Shown here piece by piece: positions 1 through 8,211 of a stretch of DNA of 47,253 nt (the stretch's first letter is position 1; each line of letters starts with the position of its first letter). Origin of the DNA: an uncultured Actinomycetes bacterium (lineage in GTDB: Bacteria; Actinomycetota; Acidimicrobiia; Acidimicrobiales; RAAP-2); assembly GCA_903875425.1 (NCBI GenBank), contig CAIQWC010000006.1, positions 1 to 47,253 of the forward strand, written 5' to 3'. The notes beneath the pieces were generated by a model. That model was given only the letters and a program-made list of their open reading frames with translations. It did no database searches and was not told where the DNA came from. Position numbers and translations under genes: made by a program.

Positions 1-758
1 CCCATCACGGAAATTCTGAATCAGTCGTAGCATGCTCGGCCGGAAACCATGGCTTAGGTATTGCCTATGCGTCGCAGTACTTTGATATTCCTGCCACCAT
101 CGTCGTGCCTACGACGGCTTCTGTGGCCAAAGTTGAAAAGCTTCGTAGCTATGCCATTGAGTTGGTCTTGCATGGGGACAACTATGACGAGGCAGAAGGC
201 TTCGCAATGGATCTCGCTACTCAGCGAGGCGCGAGATTTATCTCGCCCTACAACAATGCATGGGTGATCGCTGGACAAGCGACAGCTGCCACAGAAACGA
301 TTGCTCAATTACCTGAGCTTGGAACCTTCATTGTTGCAGTCGGTGGTGGTGGATTACTAAGCGGGAGTGGCCTTGCGCTTCGTGACAGCCAGGCCGTAGC
401 CCTTGGTGTTCAGGTTGAACAGAACGCAGCCTTTGCCAGTTTGCTCCGGGGAGATAGGGTCCCTTTCCTAGAAAGCACCATCGCGGATGGCTGTGCCGGC
501 GGCATTGAGACCGATGCGATCACGCTAGATATCGCGCGTGACCTCGGTCTCGAGATCGCCCTCGTGAGTGAAGAAGAAACTATTGCTGCTCTCGTAGCAA
601 CGTATCGAGAACTCGGCCTCGTTGTGGAAGGTTCAGCAGCAGTTGCTATTGCCCTGGCTATCAAACAAGCACGAAGACTTCGAGAGCCAGTTGCAGTGCT
701 TCTCTGTGGTACGAACATTGACCCGGCGCTCCACGCATCACTTATCGCTTCTTGTTAG
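1..758 (+). CDS. Serine/threonine dehydratase-family PLP enzyme, C-terminal part (5' truncated)
   Basis: The reading frame is open from base 3 to the TAG at 756-758, so about 251 residues are visible and the N-terminus lies outside the window. The motif SAGNHGLG near the left edge is the Asn-containing loop of fold-type II PLP enzymes that act on serine or threonine. The later GGGGLLSG is the glycine loop that binds the PLP phosphate. The Schiff-base lysine should lie just upstream and is not visible. Family members deaminate L-Ser or L-Thr to 2-oxoacids, or racemise or eliminate related hydroxy amino acids. The usual length is 310-330 residues for the short form, and there is no C-terminal ACT domain, which argues against the allosteric biosynthetic IlvA form. 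Its end overlaps the convergent SRAP gene by 4 bases. The exact substrate is not determinable. Confidence 0.85.
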   Translation, partial: HHGNSESVVACSAGNHGLGIAYASQYFDIPATIVVPTTASVAKVEKLRSYAIELVLHGDNYDEAEGFAMDLATQRGARFISPYNNAWVIAGQATAATETIAQLPELGTFIVAVGGGGLLSGSGLALRDSQAVALGVQVEQNAAFASLLRGDRVPFLESTIADGCAGGIETDAITLDIARDLGLEIALVSEEETIAALVATYRELGLVVEGSAAVAIALAIKQARRLREPVAVLLCGTNIDPALHASLIASC

Positions 759-1471
759 AACAGGGTTGTTGGCTCCTCAGGTAACGCAATTGCTTGATCG
801 ATGAGCTCAGGTCCATCGTTCTTCACGTTGCCAACCTTTGGGTCCACGGGATGCGAAACCAAAGTCCCCAATTGGGCTGGGACTAAGAGGTCAGCGATGG
901 CATCTTGTACTTCTTCCTTGTCGTCGAGCCATAGATCAAAACTTGCCTGCTCCAAGATCACCGGCATACGGTGGTGGATGGAGGACATGTCAGCGTTGGC
1001 CTCTGTCGTGATGATGGTGGCTGAGTGGATGGGCGGGCTCTCGGGGTTGGCCGGATCTCGCCAGGTCTCAAAGAGACCGGCAAAAGCCAGCATGGTTTCA
1101 TCGCTCCGACTGAAGTAGTGGGGCTGAGGTTTTACTCTCGATCGGTCCCACTCGTAGAAACCATCGACAGGCACGATGAGGCGGTGCGACCTGTACGCAC
1201 CTCTAAATGAGGGCTTGGTGGCTACCGTCTCAGCGCGAGCATTAAAGGTCTTAGATCCAAAGGAAAGATCGTTCGCCCAGGCGGGGATGAGGCCCCAACG
1301 GTATCGATCAAGCACGCGGCCGTGCTCACCACTTGAGATCCCATTAATGCGGCGTGTAGGGCCAAGATTCCAACTGGGCTGTCCTATTGGGTCAACGTCG
1401 TGAGCCAGAGCTGCGTCAAAGAGTGCGGCAACGCGTGCTGGTTGCGTAGCAATGACGAGGCGGCCGCACAT
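755..1471 (-). CDS. SRAP/YedK (HMCES-type) abasic-site processing protein
   Basis: The 238-residue product begins MCGRL; removal of Met exposes the catalytic Cys2, which in this family forms a thiazolidine DNA-protein crosslink with abasic sites in single-stranded DNA. Other family signatures are the NARAET segment, the region ending in DGFYEWDR with the conserved Glu, and IHHRMPVIL with the catalytic His. Length matches the family (about 220-240 residues). It starts 2 bases after the DUF2017 stop codon, so it is probably the third gene of a clpS-DUF2017-SRAP operon. The family name refers to its frequent location near SOS genes, and here the divergent neighbour is the imuA-imuB-dnaE2 cassette. 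It overlaps the PLP enzyme gene tail to tail by 4 bases. Confidence 0.93.
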   Translation of the reverse strand: MCGRLVIATQPARVAALFDAALAHDVDPIGQPSWNLGPTRRINGISSGEHGRVLDRYRWGLIPAWANDLSFGSKTFNARAETVATKPSFRGAYRSHRLIVPVDGFYEWDRSRVKPQPHYFSRSDETMLAFAGLFETWRDPANPESPPIHSATIITTEANADMSSIHHRMPVILEQASFDLWLDDKEEVQDAIADLLVPAQLGTLVSHPVDPKVGNVKNDGPELIDQAIALPEEPTTLF

Positions 1472-1473
1472 AG

Positions 1474-1905
1474 CTAACTATCTAAGGCTTCGATCAAGAG
1501 AGAGATACCTGACTGAAGCGTGATCATGTCGTAGTGGTCTTCTTGACTCAAGTTATCTCGGTCTTCTGCAGTCACGATGGCATGTTCGGCCGAGAAGGCT
1601 GCGAGGATGAGTTGGAACGCACGGATCCACTCTTCGGCGTCGTCTTCACTGAGATGTTCATCAAGATGCGTCGTGATGAAACGACCCAAGGATCCTTCAA
1701 CGGTCATCTGGCGTTGGAGTTGGGTGAGGGGGTCATCGTGATCGACGGTGGGATCGATGGGGCCAAGCAGGCGCAGGTGGGTACTGGTGGAAACATCAAG
1801 GGCGTCTCCAGCCGTCTTGCGTGCAGCATTGGCTAACCATTCACGCAAGGTGAGGGGAATGTCGACGATGATGCGATCCGCTACGCGACGGAAGGGCTCG
1901 CTCAT
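1474..1905 (-). CDS. DUF2017 family protein
   Basis: This 143-residue acidic protein of unknown function resembles the DUF2017 family, which in Actinobacteria is typically encoded right after clpS. The ATG at 1905 is chosen because it overlaps the clpS stop codon in an ATGA junction; the open frame runs 28 codons further upstream into clpS, but that part is a shadow. The sequence opens MSEPFRRV, has alpha-helical character and is rich in Asp and Glu in its second half. Translational coupling to ClpS suggests a role in, or control of, N-degron delivery to ClpCP, but this is inference; no catalytic motif is visible. Confidence 0.8.
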   Translation of the reverse strand: MSEPFRRVADRIIVDIPLTLREWLANAARKTAGDALDVSTSTHLRLLGPIDPTVDHDDPLTQLQRQMTVEGSLGRFITTHLDEHLSEDDAEEWIRAFQLILAAFSAEHAIVTAEDRDNLSQEDHYDMITLQSGISLLIEALDS

Positions 1906-2183
1906 TGGCTTCTCTGGATGGTTGCACCGAGCGCGTAGCTGTGGAGGGCTACGCAATACGCCGAGGCAGTTTCTTTGTCTCCACTCCACACAACGGATCT
2001 ACCTTCGTGGTGCACCTGCATGGTGAGGCGTTCGGCTTTGGCGGTGTCGTAGTTGAAGACCTGTTTGATGACGCGCACCACGAGTGAGATCAAGCTCACG
2101 GGGTCGTCCCACAAGATGACCTCCCAGGGGACGTCAAGGGTGGTGTCAGTGCGATCGAGGAGATCGGTGCCGAACTCGGTCAT
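1902..2183 (-). CDS. clpS: ATP-dependent Clp protease adaptor ClpS
   Basis: The 93-residue protein has the ClpS core: a variable N-terminus, then the strand and loop PWEVILWDDPVSLI, a helix containing VVRVIKQVF, and a second helix EKETASAY-like (here DKETASAYCVAL). ClpS binds ClpA or ClpC and delivers substrates with N-terminal destabilising residues. Size is normal (about 85-105 residues). It overlaps the DUF2017 start by 4 bases (ATGA) and leads a three-gene operon ending with SRAP. Its promoter must lie in the 2184-2279 interval shared with imuA. A weak purine stretch (GAAAGA) precedes the ATG. Confidence 0.92.
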   Translation of the reverse strand: MTEFGTDLLDRTDTTLDVPWEVILWDDPVSLISLVVRVIKQVFNYDTAKAERLTMQVHHEGRSVVWSGDKETASAYCVALHSYALGATIQRSQ

Positions 2184-2242
2184 GGGGTCTTTCTTTAAAA
2201 ATCGTTGAAATTACTGCTCCTAGTGTGCCACCCTTCTTCCCA

Positions 2243-2286
2243 TTGGCGGCTGAAGCACCCCTTGGTTAGCATCGAACATATGTTCG
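2243..2286 (+). promoter_or_regulatory. imuA SOS promoter: -35, -10 and LexA box overlapping the start codon
   Basis: Bases 2273-2286 read CGAACATATGTTCG, a perfect 14-base palindrome that fits the Gram-positive/actinobacterial LexA (Cheo) box CGAAC-N4-GTTCG. It directly follows a TAGCAT -10 element (2267-2272), with a TTGGCG -35-like hexamer at 2243-2248 and an 18-base spacer. The ATG at 2280 lies in the middle of the palindrome, 8 bases from the last base of the -10, which is where transcription should start. The imuA mRNA would therefore be leaderless, and bound LexA would cover the transcription start site. Confidence 0.85.
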
Positions 2287-2981
2287 CTTTATCGCAAGAC
2301 CCTGACCGCTCCTTCCATAGACCCCCCGTACCAACTGCCCTACGAGACCTAGTCCGGCCTGTCGTTGCTGCAGCATCGCGTACCTTGCCGGTGGCTGATT
2401 CGATTACGTCGCTACTCCCACGTGGGGTACTTCGCCGAGGCTCGGTAAGTGTCGTGACTGGCGCTCCAGGCTCAGGAGCGGTGTCCCTCGCACTCGCGTT
2501 GGCTTCTGAAGCTTCAGCCCAAGGACACTGGTGTGGCGTTGTTGGAATCAGCGATCCAGGCGCCACGGCCATGAGCGAAGCCGGTATGGATTTACGTCGT
2601 GTGCTCTTCACTGCGGAACCTTCGAAGCGCTGGCTCGACGTCACTGCTGAGTTACTTGATGGGGTAGAGATTCTCATTGTGCACGTGAGTGCGTCGGTTC
2701 CCTTCTCAGCAGCGCGACGCTTGAGTGCGCGTGCCCGGGAACGTCGTGCTGCGCTCATTATCGTTACTGAAGATCGTCAATACTGGCCGATGCCAGCAGA
2801 CCTTGGTCTGAGCATCCGCTCAAGTGTATGGATGGGTATTGGGCGAGGTGACGGCCATCTCCGTGCACGTCGTCTCGAACTTGAAGTTGCTGCTCGGGGA
2901 GAACATCTCCGGCTGGTTTCTCTTTGGATCCCTGCTCAGAGTGGAGAGACGCTTCTAGCCCATGGCCGTGGTGATGCTTGA
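2280..2981 (+). CDS. imuA: ImuA-type RecA-like mutasome protein
   Basis: The 233-residue protein starts at the ATG embedded in the LexA box; an open frame extends 25 codons upstream, but it would precede the promoter. The stretch LLPRGVLRRGS followed by VVTGAPGSGAVSLALAL is the RecA/SulA-like core of ImuA proteins. The Walker A loop is degenerate (GAPGSGAVS lacks the GK[ST] lysine), as in actinobacterial ImuA', which suggests it does not hydrolyse ATP in the usual way. With ImuB and DnaE2 it forms the damage-induced mutasome that copies past lesions. The TGA overlaps the imuB start region, so the genes are translationally coupled. Identification rests on the core motif, the position before imuB-dnaE2 and the SOS box. 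Confidence 0.88.
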   Translation: MFALSQDPDRSFHRPPVPTALRDLVRPVVAAASRTLPVADSITSLLPRGVLRRGSVSVVTGAPGSGAVSLALALASEASAQGHWCGVVGISDPGATAMSEAGMDLRRVLFTAEPSKRWLDVTAELLDGVEILIVHVSASVPFSAARRLSARARERRAALIIVTEDRQYWPMPADLGLSIRSSVWMGIGRGDGHLRARRLELEVAARGEHLRLVSLWIPAQSGETLLAHGRGDA

Positions 2982-4062
2982 GCGCACCATGGTTCTGTGG
3001 GTACCTGAACTCTCCCAGGGGGGCGGAGACGTCGCTGCGCTGCGTAGCTTTGCAGCCTTACTGGAGATCGTCCTTCTTCGCTGCCCCTTTGTGGAGCCAC
3101 TTCGCCTGGGTCTGATGGCTTTACCAGTTCGATCTGTGGCACGATTTTTTGGAGGAGAGCTCGCGGTATGTGAACTTCTACGCAAAGACCTTGCCCCTTT
3201 ACTTGACGCTAACCAACAGAGTTTGCGTATTGGTATTGCCGATGGTTGCTTCGCAGCGGTACTCGCTGCCCGTAGTGAAGCACTCGTCGCCGTCGGGGAG
3301 ACGACAGAATTCTTGGCAACTCAAGCTATTAGCTGTCTTCATCGCAGCGATATCGCTGAGCTTTGTCTACGCCTTGGAATCACCAGCTTGGGTGCCTTCG
3401 CTGCGCTCGATCGGGATCGGGTGCTTGAACGCTTCGGTCTTGATGCGCTTCACTGTCACCGTGTAGCGAGCGGTGAAGAGGCGATGCTCGAAGGCGTTAG
3501 CGATCCTCAGATCACCATGAGACTCCAACGTCTACAAACTCCCGAGACCGGAACAACACAAGCAGGGTTCTTCGGAGGGACTTCAGCGAGAGATGAACGC
3601 GCCCATCGAATAGCGATACGGCTCCAAGGACACTTTGGTGTCTCGAGTATTCAAGTCGCGCTTACTCAGTCTGGCCGCGATCCGATGGAGCGAGCAGCCT
3701 TTGAGTCGTTTGCAGCAGAAGAACCGACTGTGTTTCGCGATGTCGCACCATGGCCGGCTCGGCTCCCAACACCGTCGCCTATGACAATCTTTGCAAGACC
3801 CCGCGAGGTGTCTGTACTTGATGGATCTGGCGAAGTGCTTGGTATTGATGCTGTTGGCCTCCTCACGGGCACCCCTGTGACCTATAAGGAGGCCAACGCT
3901 TACCGCGATATTGCAGCCTGGGCGGGTCCGTGGCCCCTTATGGGTCCGTGGTGGCGACAACGCCTTCGCCGAAATCGCTTACAGATCCTTACTACGTCAG
4001 GTTGTGCATTCTTGCTAAGCCATGAAGGTCAGAACTGGAAGCTCGTCGGAAGGTACGACTGA
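2962..4062 (+). CDS. imuB: ImuB-like mutasome hub, domain-reduced (Y-family polymerase relative)
   Basis: The 366-residue frame overlaps the end of imuA; the true start may be the ATG at 2974 or 2989 (MVLWVPEL). Recognisable parts are the N-terminal strand LWVPEL, the palm-like segment CPFVEPLRLGL...RFFGGEL, the AD-loop region RIGIADGCFAAVLAA, a helix-hairpin-helix-like segment (LGITSLGAFAALDRDRVLERFG), a probable beta-clamp motif QAGFFGG at residues 200-206, and the ImuB C-terminus from WPARLPTPSP to GPWPLMGPWWR...LVGRYD. Catalytic acidic residues of active Y polymerases are absent, as expected for ImuB. The protein is about 160 residues shorter than mycobacterial ImuB (527 aa). The fingers and the little-finger/PAD segment appear to be missing; see findings. 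The stop overlaps the dnaE2 start (TGATG). Confidence 0.85.
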   Translation: MAVVMLERTMVLWVPELSQGGGDVAALRSFAALLEIVLLRCPFVEPLRLGLMALPVRSVARFFGGELAVCELLRKDLAPLLDANQQSLRIGIADGCFAAVLAARSEALVAVGETTEFLATQAISCLHRSDIAELCLRLGITSLGAFAALDRDRVLERFGLDALHCHRVASGEEAMLEGVSDPQITMRLQRLQTPETGTTQAGFFGGTSARDERAHRIAIRLQGHFGVSSIQVALTQSGRDPMERAAFESFAAEEPTVFRDVAPWPARLPTPSPMTIFARPREVSVLDGSGEVLGIDAVGLLTGTPVTYKEANAYRDIAAWAGPWPLMGPWWRQRLRRNRLQILTTSGCAFLLSHEGQNWKLVGRYD

Positions 4063-7000
4063 TGAGCGACTATGCCGAGCTTCACTGTCACTCAAGTTTT
4101 AGTTTCCTCGATGGTGCATCAGATCCTGAAGAACTCGCCGCGGTAGCCGTCCGACGTGGCCTAAGAGCCTTGGCAATCACGGATCACGGTGGTCTCTATG
4201 GCGCGGTTCGCTTCGCTCAAGCCGCACGAGCCTTTGGCTTACCGAGCATCTTTGGTGCGGAGGTCACGCTTGGTAGCGCTGAGGAGCGCACCGGAGTTCT
4301 CGATCCATCTGGGGATCACCTCGTGGTCTTGGCACGCAATCCTGATGGCTATGCGCAACTCTCAACGGTGCTCGCTGACGCTCACCTTCGGGGTGGCAAG
4401 AAGGGACAGCCGCAGATTTCTATGACAGAGCTAGCGGCGGCTAATCGTGGAGATTGGTGGGTACTCACGGGATGTCGAAAAGGCCCCCTGTCTCGAAGCC
4501 TGAGCGAATATGGACCGAGCGCAGCACGAGATCGACTGCGCGACCTGATCGATCTCTTTGGCGTCGATTCACTCGCTGTTGAAATTTGGGATCACGGTCA
4601 TCCACTCGATAGTGCTCGCAATGACGCATTGGCCTTGCTCGCAGCGTCAGCTGGAGTAGCGCTAGTGGCCACCAATAACGTTCACTACGCGACAACTCAT
4701 GACTTCTACCTTGCCCAAAGTTTCGCGGCACTGCGTGCTCGACGTTCTCTTGAAGAGATGGAAGGGTGGCTTCCTCCAGCCCCCACGGCACTGCTTCGTT
4801 CTCCCCATGAACAACAACGCCGCATGGCCCGATGGCCAGGCTCCGTAGAGACTGCAGTTGCGATTGGGCTCGATAGCGCCTTTGATCTTCGCCTAGTAGC
4901 TCCTCAACTTCCTCGCTTTCCCTGTCCTCCTGGTCTCGACGAGCAGGGATACCTCCGCCAACTCACTGAAGAGCGAGCAGCCAAACGATATGGAACTCGT
5001 GATGACGAACGAGTACCGGGTGCGTGGCTACAGATAGATCACGAACTAGAGGTTATTGAGGTGATGGGTTTTGCTGGTTACTTCCTCACAGTATGGGACA
5101 TCACCGAGTTCTGCCGTCGTTCCAATATTTACTGTCAGGGTCGAGGCTCTGCTGCAAACTCGGCGGTGTGCTTCTCTTTGGGGATTACTAATGCTGACGC
5201 AGTACGACTCGGTCTGTTCTTTGAGCGTTTCTTATCACCGGCCCGTGATGGACCTCCCGACATTGATATTGATATTGAGTCAGGTCGAAGAGAAGAAGTT
5301 ATCCAGTACGTCTATGAACGCTACGGACGACGTCATGCTGCCCAAGTAGCCAACGTGATTACCTATCGATCACGTTCAGCACTCCGTGATATGGGCCGCG
5401 TCCTTGGCTACAGCGAAGAAGAGGTGACTTCGTGGTCCAAGGCTGCGACTGACCCCGAAACGAGTATCCCTGATTCGGTGGCTCTCCTTGCTCGTCACGT
5501 GCTGAATCGACCGCGCCACCTTGGTATTCACTCAGCGGGCATGGTGATTTGTGATCGCCCTATCGTGGAGGTCTGTCCTGTGGAGTGGGGGAGAACACCG
5601 GGGCGTAGCGTATTGCAATGGGATAAAGATGACTGCGCAGGTATTGGACTCGTTAAGTTCGATTTGCTCGGCCTCGGCATGCTCGAAGCCTTACATCGTA
5701 TGGTTGATCTGATTGGCGAACACCATGGCGTCACACTGGATCTTGGGGAGTTACCCCAAGAAGATGCGGTGTATGACCTGTTGTGCCGTGCCGACACCCT
5801 AGGGGTCTTTCAAGTCGAGAGCCGAGCCCAGATGGGAACCCTGCCTCGCGTTGAGCCGCGCTGTTTCTACGATCTCGTTATTGAAGTTGCCCTCATTCGA
5901 CCCGGCCCTATTCAGGGTGGCTCGGTGCACCCCTACATTCGCCGCCGTCGCGGAGAAGAGCCCGTAACCTACCTTCACCCACGACTTGAACCCATTTTAA
6001 AACGCACCCTTGGCGTCCCACTCTTCCAAGAACAGTTAATGGAGATGGCGGTAGCCATTGCTGGATTCAGCGCTGCGCAAGCCGATGAATTACGCCAAGC
6101 CATGGCGTCAAAACGTTCGGTCGAGCGTATGGCCGCCCTGAAAGAACGGCTCTATGCGGGTATGGCGGGCTACGGAATTAAAGGAGCCGACGCTGATGAG
6201 ATTTATACGACCCTCTCGGCATTCGCCAACTTTGGTTTCCCCGAGTCCCATTCTGTTTCCTTTGCTCACCTTGTCTATTGCTCAGCGTGGATCAAGCAGT
6301 ACTACCCCGCTGCGTTCACCGCGGCACTACTCAACGCTCAGCCCATGGGTTTTTGGTCACCCCAAAGCCTTATCGCCGACGCTCAGCGTCACGGCGTCGT
6401 GATCGCTCGTCCTGACGTGCAGCGCTCACAGGCGCAAGCGCATCTTGAGGGACGTAGTGACAAGCCAGTTCTTCGTTTAGGCCTCTCTTCGGTCAGAGGT
6501 ATTAGCCGCGACGTAGCTACCAAGATTGCTGAGGGCGCTCCATGGCTCGACCAAGAAGATCTAGTGAGGCGAGCGGGAGTTACACGAGCGAACTTAGAGG
6601 CCTTAAGTATCGCGGGGGCACTCGATGGCTTTGGTGCATCCCGACGCTCCTTGCTCTGGAGTGCAGGAGCTGCCGCCCAAGCCACTCCCGATCGCCTCCC
6701 CGGGGTCGTGATCGGCACCCGTGCCCCTGATCTCATAGCCGCGAGTGCCCCCGAACAAGTAAATGATGACCTCTGGGCATTGGGGATGACCCCAGAGGCA
6801 ACAGCCATTTCCTTACTACGAGAAGAACTAACGCAGCTCGGTGTTGTGACGGCGGCTTCCCTGCCTAACACTGCGACGGGCAAGGTTCGTGTTGCGGGAG
6901 CGGTGACCCACCGCCAGCACCCCGAAACAGCAAAGGGTGCTGTATTTATTAACTTGGAAGACGAGACCGGCCACGTCAACGTGATCTTCTCGAAAGGGGC

Positions 7001-7154
7001 GTGGCAGCGTTGGAAGCCGGTGGCCAGGCACAACCCCCTCTTGCTCGTGCATGGTCGTCTAGAGCGAGCGCAAGGTGCGATCACCGTAGTGGCTGAACGG
7101 GTGGAATCGCTAGGCCAAGCGTGTGTCGTACCTAGCTCTCGCGACTTTCGCTAA
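4062..7154 (+). CDS. dnaE2: Error-prone DNA polymerase III alpha subunit DnaE2
   Basis: The 1030-residue C-family polymerase starts MSDYAELHCHSSFSF, the PHP domain signature. The palm carries PDIDIDIE with Asp400, Asp402 and Asp404, and a third catalytic region follows. The tail contains an OB-fold segment (KVRVAGAVTHRQ...GAVFINLEDETG), typical of the shorter DnaE2 rather than replicative DnaE1 (about 1150-1200 aa). It is the catalytic subunit for SOS mutagenesis with ImuA and ImuB. The start codon overlaps the imuB stop (TGATG), and no separate promoter is seen, so control is by the upstream LexA box. Confidence 0.96.
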   Translation: MSDYAELHCHSSFSFLDGASDPEELAAVAVRRGLRALAITDHGGLYGAVRFAQAARAFGLPSIFGAEVTLGSAEERTGVLDPSGDHLVVLARNPDGYAQLSTVLADAHLRGGKKGQPQISMTELAAANRGDWWVLTGCRKGPLSRSLSEYGPSAARDRLRDLIDLFGVDSLAVEIWDHGHPLDSARNDALALLAASAGVALVATNNVHYATTHDFYLAQSFAALRARRSLEEMEGWLPPAPTALLRSPHEQQRRMARWPGSVETAVAIGLDSAFDLRLVAPQLPRFPCPPGLDEQGYLRQLTEERAAKRYGTRDDERVPGAWLQIDHELEVIEVMGFAGYFLTVWDITEFCRRSNIYCQGRGSAANSAVCFSLGITNADAVRLGLFFERFLSPARDGPPDIDIDIESGRREEVIQYVYERYGRRHAAQVANVITYRSRSALRDMGRVLGYSEEEVTSWSKAATDPETSIPDSVALLARHVLNRPRHLGIHSAGMVICDRPIVEVCPVEWGRTPGRSVLQWDKDDCAGIGLVKFDLLGLGMLEALHRMVDLIGEHHGVTLDLGELPQEDAVYDLLCRADTLGVFQVESRAQMGTLPRVEPRCFYDLVIEVALIRPGPIQGGSVHPYIRRRRGEEPVTYLHPRLEPILKRTLGVPLFQEQLMEMAVAIAGFSAAQADELRQAMASKRSVERMAALKERLYAGMAGYGIKGADADEIYTTLSAFANFGFPESHSVSFAHLVYCSAWIKQYYPAAFTAALLNAQPMGFWSPQSLIADAQRHGVVIARPDVQRSQAQAHLEGRSDKPVLRLGLSSVRGISRDVATKIAEGAPWLDQEDLVRRAGVTRANLEALSIAGALDGFGASRRSLLWSAGAAAQATPDRLPGVVIGTRAPDLIAASAPEQVNDDLWALGMTPEATAISLLREELTQLGVVTAASLPNTATGKVRVAGAVTHRQHPETAKGAVFINLEDETGHVNVIFSKGAWQRWKPVARHNPLLLVHGRLERAQGAITVVAERVESLGQACVVPSSRDFR

Positions 7155-7195
7155 GGAGTCCTACGATAAGGAGAGGAAAAAGCAAAGGAACCCCT

Positions 7196-8209
7196 GTGTC
7201 TAGCGTCATGACCAATATGCACCCAGTCCTCCGACGATGCTGGCACCCCATTGCTCGAAGTACCGAAGTGACGCAACAGCCACTACGTTCCGTATTAATG
7301 GGTGTCGCGTATGTCCTATGGCGTGGGAGCGACGGTGTGCTCGTTGCATTCGAAGACCGATGCCCCCACCGACGCGCCCCCCTTTCGTTGGGGACCTGTG
7401 ATGGTGGCCAACTCCAATGCGCGTATCACGGCTGGACCTTTGACCAGACGGGTCAATGTGTAACCATCCCCGCCTTAGGGCTCGATGCAGCGCTACCGCC
7501 AAAAGCCCATCTCACCAGCCCTCACCGCGTTGCGGAGTCTCACGGCATGGTCTTTATCGCTCCGGAGGAGCCCTTAACAACCCTGCCAAGCGTGGAGGAA
7601 GCTGGTGACGCTTCCTTCATGCTTGGAGATTTACCGGTGCTACGCGTACGCGGTTGTGCCGCACTCTATGCGGACAACTTTCTAGATATGGCTCATTTTC
7701 CCTTTGTGCACCGTGGCACCTTTGGGGCACATGAAGCGGCGGAAGTGCCTCGCTATGACGTGGTGCGAGAGGGTTTCTCAACCCGCGTGACGTTTGAACA
7801 CGAGTTCGCTAACCGCGAAGACCCTGGCGTGGAGCAAGGCATTCGACCCCTGATCCAGCGCCGTCGCCTCACCTATCGATGGGATGCCCCCTTCCATCTC
7901 GCCTTGCGTATTGACTTTCTCGATGCGGGGGGCACGAACACCATCGGCTTTTACCTTTGTCCAGAGGACGCCGAAACGGTTCGTATCTATTCGAGTCTCT
8001 ATCGAGATGACCTTGATGGCGATGAACTCAGGATGAAAGAGGCCGTGGACTTCGAAATTGCCGTTATCGAAGAAGACCTTCGTGTGCAAACCGCTTACGA
8101 GCGTCTAGAAATTCCTTTGGATATCACCACCGAACTCCATACTCGCGCCGATCGCACCACCTTGGAGTTCAGGCGTGTTTTGATGGACCTTGTGAAAGCA
8201 GCGGGCTAG
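7196..8209 (+). CDS. Rieske [2Fe-2S] non-heme iron oxygenase
   Basis: The 337-residue protein has an N-terminal Rieske domain with Cys56-x-His58 (CPHRRAPLSLG) and Cys75-x2-His78 (CAYHGW). A C-terminal mononuclear iron domain carries DNFLDMAHFPFVH, giving His167 and His172 as iron ligands. This is the layout of vanillate O-demethylase-type and aromatic-ring oxygenase alpha subunits. The GTG at 7196 is supported by AAAGGA at 7184-7189; an ATG at 7208 is the alternative. No ferredoxin or reductase partner gene is adjacent, so electrons would come from elsewhere. It is followed after 2 bases by a channel-like membrane protein gene, so the two are co-transcribed. The substrate is unknown. Confidence 0.93.
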   Translation: MSSVMTNMHPVLRRCWHPIARSTEVTQQPLRSVLMGVAYVLWRGSDGVLVAFEDRCPHRRAPLSLGTCDGGQLQCAYHGWTFDQTGQCVTIPALGLDAALPPKAHLTSPHRVAESHGMVFIAPEEPLTTLPSVEEAGDASFMLGDLPVLRVRGCAALYADNFLDMAHFPFVHRGTFGAHEAAEVPRYDVVREGFSTRVTFEHEFANREDPGVEQGIRPLIQRRRLTYRWDAPFHLALRIDFLDAGGTNTIGFYLCPEDAETVRIYSSLYRDDLDGDELRMKEAVDFEIAVIEEDLRVQTAYERLEIPLDITTELHTRADRTTLEFRRVLMDLVKAAG

Positions 8210-8211
8210 CA

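Noticed and set aside
6389-7084. 231-codon open frame on the minus strand inside dnaE2
   Set aside because: It is antisense to a conserved part of dnaE2, is rich in Ser, Arg, Pro and Thr as shadow frames are, and has no start signal or family motif.
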